Positions 60,101 through 64,000 of a stretch of 64,000 nt of DNA are shown piece by piece. A model generated the notes under the pieces. That model was not told where the DNA came from. It saw only the letters and a list, made by a program, of their open reading frames with translations, and ran no database searches. Positions within the stretch are counted from its first letter, which is position 1. Each line of letters starts with the position of its first letter. This DNA is from Cellvibrio sp. KY-GH-1 (GTDB taxonomy: Bacteria; Pseudomonadota; Gammaproteobacteria; Pseudomonadales; Cellvibrionaceae), in contig NZ_CP031728.1 in NCBI RefSeq assembly GCF_008806975.1, forward strand, positions 3,493,501 through 3,557,500. The letters run 5' to 3'. The position numbers and the translations under genes were made by a program.

Positions 60101-60443
60101 CCGGGGTGATATAGCCAGAGTCAGTCGATGCGCCAACTTTCATTTCGCCCATGAAGGAAATCGAACCCCACCAGCGATGGGTCATGGTTGGCTTGGTAGT
60201 AGCTGGCGACACTTTTTGTGGGTAGATCGGGGTAGGTGCGCCTATAGGGTTACAGCTGCTAACGCCGGGCTTTACCACACCGGCGTTGTGAATCCAGTTG
60301 CCGTAGTCGACAGTACATTTCCAGCCGGCGGTATTGATGGTATCGCTGATATTACCCGCACCATAATTGAGAATGGCGGCATGGCTGGCCTGAGCAAAGC
60401 CCAGGACGCCCAGCAAAAGCAAGGCTCGCTTGAATCGGTTCAT
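57180..60443 (-). CDS. GH81 endo-beta-1,3-glucanase with CBM56-like and CBM6 modules
   Basis: 1087 residues from the ATG at 60443 (AGG upstream); the open frame runs 24 codons further. Signal peptide 1-22. The GH81 catalytic region spans about 60-745: QQLNDHHFHYGYFVRAA, FSWASGHANFALGNNNESTS (the conserved glutamates of the family) and IIWGNGHVFSTWFSGAYAHI. A poly-Ser linker (about 800-835) leads to a CBM56-like beta-1,3-glucan-binding module (DIHYTINGGAQQNIRMTHN to CC), a second Ser linker, and a CBM6 (QAEAFTAMSGVQTEA, YIDAGDWMAYGNI, FNWFRITRL) at the C-terminus. It is a secreted enzyme that opens long or triple-helical beta-1,3-glucans. Confidence 0.93.
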   Translation of the reverse strand: MNRFKRALLLLGVLGFAQASHAAILNYGAGNISDTINTAGWKCTVDYGNWIHNAGVVKPGVSSCNPIGAPTPIYPQKVSPATTKPTMTHRWWGSISFMGEMKVGASTDSGYITPDPITARITDRGVRLLGIPGGLRTGTNDTIYAIPDPFSEVFDGIAIGNSAYSNLDAFLKDYSDGSVTVQWKSGSTPVMEATFVHGSPYVYFTALQGNLVVRTKAADSGEKGIFYQSGNSLGVWTEVAGNRNAFLITGHDATTFSGVNTASIGVSNGTKRMTVAWLPQLTGTPDASMINTFIQYATQRVDKVNINYAVDRNTNKVTISHQYQFNGANVTTLAGLLPLHWKNSTQAVTSYKVRSARGVTKFAATNSFSYTIPYVGVLPYFPENIGDYNATQLRALVTEFVNQGTAKWNTATDTYWAGKNYGKVAELAAIARSIGMTTEANQMIAWLKAELQDWFRANTTGNLDTTKYFAYDSNWNTLLGFDESFGAQQQLNDHHFHYGYFVRAAAEICRVDAAWCGSTQYGPMVELLIRDYAAGRDDSQFPYLRNFDPAYGFSWASGHANFALGNNNESTSEAANAYGAIVLYGMITGNNALTERGMYLHASSAATYWEYWNNIDRYKGLGGDYDNFSASYTKPTTSIIWGNGHVFSTWFSGAYAHILGIQGLPLSPLVLHIGQHAGYLNNYVALGLSESSNGKPSGLPNGQWRDVWWNIWSMTNGQAAVDDMLAYGLNNLIPEEGETKAHTYHWVYTLKQLGSLATGTGALTANHPAAVAFNKGGILTYIAYNFGCSAINVAYSDGTSFSVPAKGYALKRTGQSVVSSGAGCSGTSSSVASSTPSSVASSSKSSVATSSVASSAVATPYGHTVLTSTSVRFHANAAAWADIHYTINGGAQQNIRMTHNADNSNTYTLTGIPAGATVRYFFTIAQGAGAIDTAWVQFGCCTGGTSSTPASSVAASSSTPAFTQLVQAEAFTAMSGVQTEATTDTNGGQNVAYIDAGDWMAYGNITVPATGSYRIEYRVASPSGSLLSADLNAGAIQLGNLAIPATGGWQNWTTVSHTVTLNAGTYSFGVFAQQAGWNFNWFRITRL

Positions 60444-60935
60444 GATAATGACCTGCATGATGGTGTTGTTATTGGTTATTCGCACCTGGGTTTTTTGCGT
60501 CCCGCCCACAGCCACTTCTTATTGTTATTAATCCTTAAAGACACAACGGAGCTGTAATCGCGCAAAGACTTGGAGGAGACCCCAGTTACACCAGTGTTGC
60601 CCAAGGCCTCAACCCTGTCGTCCCAGCTTGGGTTTTCACCCTAAGGTGGGCGACGTCTCACTTTAATTTGGCACAAAGAGGGAATTGGCACTAACGACCC
60701 GCGGTGGGCTGCTATAGTTTTGAGGTTCAGGTGCCAAGGGCGGTAAGCGCCATGGCGCGCAGATTCGCTCGCCAAACGTCCAGCCAACGAGGCCGTTACC
60801 AATTAACCCTCACCGGTTAGACCCCAAGGTCCATTATGTGGTTAACTGGCTGGACCTTAACAACGACACTCTAACCTTCGCTGTAGCGGGGCGCCGCTGG
60901 TATCTGGCTCTGGGAATGAACTGGTAAAACTCTTT
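60444..60935. other. Divergent intergenic region upstream of GH81
   Basis: 492 bases between the GH81 start and the binding-protein-like gene. It carries three copies or half-copies of the shared motif (60617-60667) and the putative promoters of both genes. No other gene seen. Confidence 0.5.
60617..60667 (-). promoter_or_regulatory. Cluster of shared glucan-locus motifs, site d (GH81)
   Basis: Minus strand AAGCTGGGACGAC (60629-60617) and ATTAAAGTGAGACGTC (60667-60652), and on the plus strand AAGGTGGGCGAC (60643-60654). The last and first form an inverted repeat around 60630-60642. ATTAAAGTGAGACGTC matches ATTAAAGTGGGACGAC of site a at 14 of 16 positions. About 175-225 bases before the GH81 start. 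Confidence 0.6.
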
Positions 60936-61826
60936 ATGAAAATGTCGATCGCCAGGGTGTTGTTCATATTGGCGCCGCTCTATTTGCTATCGGAACACGC
61001 AATCGCCGTCAATGCGACCGGCACCACTATGGAGGTGCGTTACTATGATCGCGGCACCCAGGATGCCCGCCATGCTTACAAATTCGAACTGATTCGCGCC
61101 ATTCTGGAAAGTACCCGCGCCGAATTCGGCGACTACACAATTCTTCCCTTTGGCGAAGAGCCCAGTGCCAAGCGCCAGTCACTGCTCATCAGTGAAGGTA
61201 AAATTCTCAACCTGCTCTGGGCCTCACCCGGCACTGCAATCGCCAAAGGCGATGTGATTACTATCCCGGTAGATATATTGCGCGGGCTGGCCGGGTTTCG
61301 CGTATGTCTGATTAACCCGGTTAATTTCCCCAGCGGCCCCATTGAATCTTTGCAACAGTTGCAATTGGGCCAAGGACTGAACTGGGCCGATATGGAGGTG
61401 TACAAGTACAACGGCGTACTGCCCAAACAAGGCCCCACCTTTGAATCCCTATTTGAAATGCTCGCGGCCCAGCGCTACCACTGCTTGCCGCTCGGAGCTG
61501 ATGAAGTGATGTTTACCTGGCGCGAGAAAAAAGTGCTCTACCCCTTCCTGACCCTCGAACCCAACTTACTGATTTACTACGATTACCCCGTTTATTTGCA
61601 CGTGAGCAAACGAATCCCCGCGCTAGCGGAGCGGGTCGCGCTGGGCCTGAAAAAATTACAGGAGAACGGCGAGTTTCTGCGCTTGTTTAACAAGCATCAC
61701 GCCACTGATGTTGCGCAGCTCCGCCTGGATCAACGCAAAGTGTTTTGTTTGCGCTCGCCCTATTTGCCCCAAAAGGGACAATGCGAAAAAACGCTCAACT
61801 ACCCTCAGTTACCAGCAAAGCGCTAG
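60936..61826 (+). CDS. Periplasmic binding-protein-like (SBP_bac_3 type)
   Basis: 296 residues with a signal peptide (residues 1-24, VLFILAPLYLLSEHAIA). Remote similarity to bacterial extracellular solute-binding proteins family 3: the N-terminal lobe EVRYYDRGTQDARHAYKFEL, the hinge-like GLAGFRVCLI, and the C-terminal RVALGLKKLQENGEFLRLFNKHH, a typical end of that fold. No ABC permease is adjacent. Such orphan proteins may be sensors rather than transporters. Divergent from GH81; it might share its control region. Confidence 0.7.
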   Translation: MKMSIARVLFILAPLYLLSEHAIAVNATGTTMEVRYYDRGTQDARHAYKFELIRAILESTRAEFGDYTILPFGEEPSAKRQSLLISEGKILNLLWASPGTAIAKGDVITIPVDILRGLAGFRVCLINPVNFPSGPIESLQQLQLGQGLNWADMEVYKYNGVLPKQGPTFESLFEMLAAQRYHCLPLGADEVMFTWREKKVLYPFLTLEPNLLIYYDYPVYLHVSKRIPALAERVALGLKKLQENGEFLRLFNKHHATDVAQLRLDQRKVFCLRSPYLPQKGQCEKTLNYPQLPAKR

Positions 61827-61878
61827 TTGGAAGGCTCATCATCAACGCCGGCATTCATCAAACACCGTCTTAAAAAAG

Positions 61879-61903
61879 CTGCCCGGCTCACAGAGCCGGG
61901 CAG
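61879..61903 (-). terminator. Terminator of the pectate lyase gene
   Basis: CTGCCCGGCT-CACAG-AGCCGGGCAG followed by CTTTTTTA on the minus strand; also serves the convergent plus-strand gene. Confidence 0.93.
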
Positions 61904-61937
61904 AAGCAAGGGCGCCACGGACGACGCTTAGGGAATA

Positions 61938-63098
61938 CTAATTAATCGGGCAAGAACCTGCGCAAGCAGAGGTATTCATTTGACTGTTACCGAGCAGAGT
62001 CACATCCGCCGGGCGCACGTCGCAGTTGGCAGTATCAAATTCCACCCCCAGCGCAGAGCTGCTGCCAGAACCTTTCACTACGCCTTTATACACCTGGCAA
62101 ATTTTGGTTTTGGATGTACCGCTGTTATTCAGGGTTAGGTTGCGGATAATTGCCGTATCACCAAAGTTGGTGTTGATGCCGACAATAGTACTGACATCGC
62201 GCGTGATCACATCGTTGATCACAATTTTGCGCGGGCCGCCGTTGTTGGTGCAGTCACCACAGGTACGCGCCAATTTACCTGCGCTCTGCACGTAGAATTT
62301 ACTAATGTGCAATTCACCGCGACCATTAAACTGGAAGGTTTTATCCGAGCCATTAAATGCCGCACCGCAAGTGATGTTCATGATGGTACCGGCTGGGCCC
62401 ATCGCCGTCGCCGCATCTTCACCGATATCTTCCCACCACACACGCTCAATGGTGCAATTGCCTTTACAGTGAATCCCATCCGCCGCGAGCGAACCGATAA
62501 TCACGTTGCGCACTACTCCGCCCTCTTGCACTTCAAACAATGGCGGCTGTCCCTCACTTTGGCTACCGCCCGACAAGTTGTAGCGCTTATTCAAACCATC
62601 AAATATTTCCCCCGCCGCCACTACGCGCGTCGCCGGCAATTGCACAGTTTCGGTGGGTTCAGGTTTTTCACAACCGGGATAATAACTGCCGACCGAAGGT
62701 GCACTTGAAGCTGCACTGCTCGCCACTGAACTTTTAGAGCTGGCGATTGAACTGGGTGCGCTCGAATTTACTTTACTGGATGTTACTGCACTGGACGATG
62801 ACTGCGCCGGCGCAGAACTGCTGACAGCTGAAGTTGCACGACCAACCGAACATTCATTAGTGCCGCCCGCTACTTTGGTGCCCGCTCCAAAGGTCACTTC
62901 GCCGCACACAAAACTGCCGCTCAGGGTTTTATAAGTAAATTTATCGGCGCGACCATATGCCACCAGCGTCGATGCAGGAACAGAACAGGTTTTGCCTTCG
63001 TTGCAAATGGTAGTAAAACCGGTAGGACGATTGGCAGCAAAGGCGCTGGTCGCACAAGCAGCCAGCACCACACCGGACAATAACAGGGAGATACGCAT
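61938..63098 (-). CDS. PL3 pectate lyase with N-terminal accessory domain
   Basis: 386 residues from the ATG at 63098 (GAGGAA 8 bases upstream); 35 more codons are open. Signal peptide 1-21. An N-terminal Cys-containing domain of about 65 residues (TTICNEGKTCSVPASTLVAY) follows, then a poly-Ser linker (about 90-140, SSKSSVASSAASS), then a PL3 beta-helix domain (about 165-386): GVVRNVIIGSLAADGIHCKG, ERVWWEDIGEDAATA, GRGELHISKFYVQSAGKLAR, with many cysteines. It cleaves polygalacturonate by beta-elimination with calcium. The accessory domain may bind polysaccharide. Confidence 0.9.
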   Translation of the reverse strand: MRISLLLSGVVLAACATSAFAANRPTGFTTICNEGKTCSVPASTLVAYGRADKFTYKTLSGSFVCGEVTFGAGTKVAGGTNECSVGRATSAVSSSAPAQSSSSAVTSSKVNSSAPSSIASSKSSVASSAASSAPSVGSYYPGCEKPEPTETVQLPATRVVAAGEIFDGLNKRYNLSGGSQSEGQPPLFEVQEGGVVRNVIIGSLAADGIHCKGNCTIERVWWEDIGEDAATAMGPAGTIMNITCGAAFNGSDKTFQFNGRGELHISKFYVQSAGKLARTCGDCTNNGGPRKIVINDVITRDVSTIVGINTNFGDTAIIRNLTLNNSGTSKTKICQVYKGVVKGSGSSSALGVEFDTANCDVRPADVTLLGNSQMNTSACAGSCPIN

Positions 63099-63488
63099 AA
63101 TAATTTCCTCAAGAAGATTAGCTGTGTTGCATTTAGGAACACGCACCGCTGAAAACTTATGAGGTATTGCACGAGAGAACCGAATAACCCAGAGGGAAAC
63201 CACAACGGTTCAGGAATCGCCACGCCGAAAATTATTCTTATGTTTTGATGAATTATTGCGGCGGCAGTCTACTCCGCAAAAATAAAAGCACAATTCCGTC
63301 ACAGACCGAATTTTCAAACTCAGCACTCTCCCACACATGAACTGTGTTGGGGTATACACAAAAAAAGGGACGCAGGTTGTATGAATTTACCTGTAAAAAA
63401 TTCACAGTTTAATTTGCGGAAATAAAATTCCAGCACATAAAAAAGGCGATCCGAAGATCGCCTTTTATCAACACCAGAGGTTAGCAAA
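63099..63488. other. Intergenic region between pectate lyase and pgk
   Basis: 390 bases with the pectate lyase promoter region and the pgk terminator. Short inverted repeats are seen (ACACATGAACTGTGT at about 63334-63348). No gene seen. Confidence 0.45.
63446..63463 (-). terminator. Terminator of pgk
   Basis: GGCGATC-CGAA-GATCGCC with A/T runs on both sides (minus strand CTTTTTTAT), 25 bases past the pgk stop. Confidence 0.93.
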
Positions 63489-64000
63489 TCAACCCTTGGC
63501 GCGCTCTTCCAGAATCGCTACTGCTGGCAATACTTTGCCTTCCACGAACTCAAGGAATGCACCGCCACCGGTAGACACGTAAGAAATTTTATCCGCCAGG
63601 TTCCACTTGTCGATTGCCGCCAGAGTGTCACCACCGCCCGCTACGGAAAATGCAGCGCTTTCAGCAATTGCGCGGGAAATAGTTTCAGTACCCTGTGCGA
63701 AAGCATCAAATTCAAATACGCCGCAGGGGCCGTTCCACAATACGGTTTTAGCGTTTTTGATAATGTCGGCAACGCGCGCTGCAGTTTCAGGGCCGTAGTC
63801 GATGATTTCTTCGTCAGCTTGAATTTCGTTCGCTTTTTTCGCAACGGCAACAGAGTTGTGATTCCATTGTTTGAAGCCTTCTTTAGTCACACGCACGTCA
63901 GTCGCGTAAACCACTTCGGTGGTTTTGCACAGACGCTGAGCTTCGGGGATCAAATCTTTTTCGTGCAGTGAATTACCTACTTGATTGCCGGCGGCCGCAA
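63489..64000 (-). CDS. pgk: Phosphoglycerate kinase, C-terminal part (5' end outside window)
   Basis: About 170 codons visible, open to the window edge. It makes ATP and 3-phosphoglycerate from 1,3-bisphosphoglycerate in glycolysis. Visible: [39 protein letters not shown] (nucleotide-binding), [12 protein letters not shown] and [18 protein letters not shown] near the C-terminus, all characteristic. The true start lies beyond 64000; the internal ATG at 63953 is not the start. Confidence 0.97.
   Translation of the reverse strand, partial: AAAGNQVGNSLHEKDLIPEAQRLCKTTEVVYATDVRVTKEGFKQWNHNSVAVAKKANEIQADEEIIDYGPETAARVADIIKNAKTVLWNGPCGVFEFDAFAQGTETISRAIAESAAFSVAGGGDTLAAIDKWNLADKISYVSTGGGAFLEFVEGKVLPAVAILEERAKG

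Noticed and set aside
1..64000. CRISPR arrays, tRNA or rRNA genes, prophage
   Set aside because: No regularly spaced repeats, cloverleaf-type sequences, rRNA-like segments or phage structural genes were recognised by eye.

Overview
The window looks like chromosome from a Cellvibrio-like gammaproteobacterium (Cellvibrionaceae). This is inferred from three things: housekeeping blocks in gammaproteobacterial order (nudE-yrfG-hslR-hslO; ygfB-pepP-ubiH/ubiI facing zapA-6S RNA-ygfA; ilvA facing rpiA), a dense set of secreted or lipid-anchored polysaccharide hydrolases (families GH3, GH16, GH20, GH26, GH81 and PL3), and the poly-serine linkers typical of Cellvibrio and Saccharophagus enzymes. No tRNA, rRNA, CRISPR array or phage was recognised.

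Layout. 1-3056: redox and heat-shock housekeeping genes. 3093-7000: an AT-rich cassette of unknown membrane and secreted proteins. It carries a tandem duplication, and one of its genes is split by a complete IS3-family element (5237-6488) whose removal restores the reading frame exactly. 7233-17558: a gluconate-type permease, dbpA, an acyltransferase, a regulator, an iron-sulfur/diiron pair, a Nudix hydrolase, a cold-shock gene and MgtC. 17603-23951: ubiquinone, peptidase and cell-division genes with 6S RNA; ubiH and ubiI are fused into one 839-residue frame. 24447-34000: a GH20 hexosaminidase, ilvA, rpiA, a chemoreceptor, a PEP-CTERM protein and a GH26 mannanase. 34077-40969: trmO, an MFS transporter, serA, DedA, a hydrolase, a membrane-bound AraC regulator and a small lipoprotein.

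41091-60443 is the most coherent accessory region and looks like a beta-1,3-glucan (laminarin-type) utilisation locus. On the minus strand it holds a secreted GH81 endo-glucanase with carbohydrate-binding modules, a TonB-dependent receptor, SapC, a cupin/JmjC-like protein, two flavin-dependent-halogenase homologues, a lipoprotein GH3 glucosidase, a lipoprotein GH16 laminarinase and a lipoprotein ADP-ribosylglycohydrolase. A plausible chain is: GH81 and GH16 cut the glucan outside the cell, the receptor imports oligosaccharides, and GH3 finishes them. The roles of SapC, cupin and halogenase are unknown. A 13-base motif (AAGGTGGGACGAC or close variants) recurs upstream of GH81, the TonB receptor, GH3 and a small secreted Cys-rich protein, and I propose it as the operator of this regulon. 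Several terminators sit inside the operons or leaders and suggest read-through or attenuation control.

60936-64000 holds a periplasmic binding-protein-like gene, a PL3 pectate lyase and the 3' part of pgk. Start codons were chosen by ribosome-binding site where this differs from the longest frame; such choices are stated in each entry.
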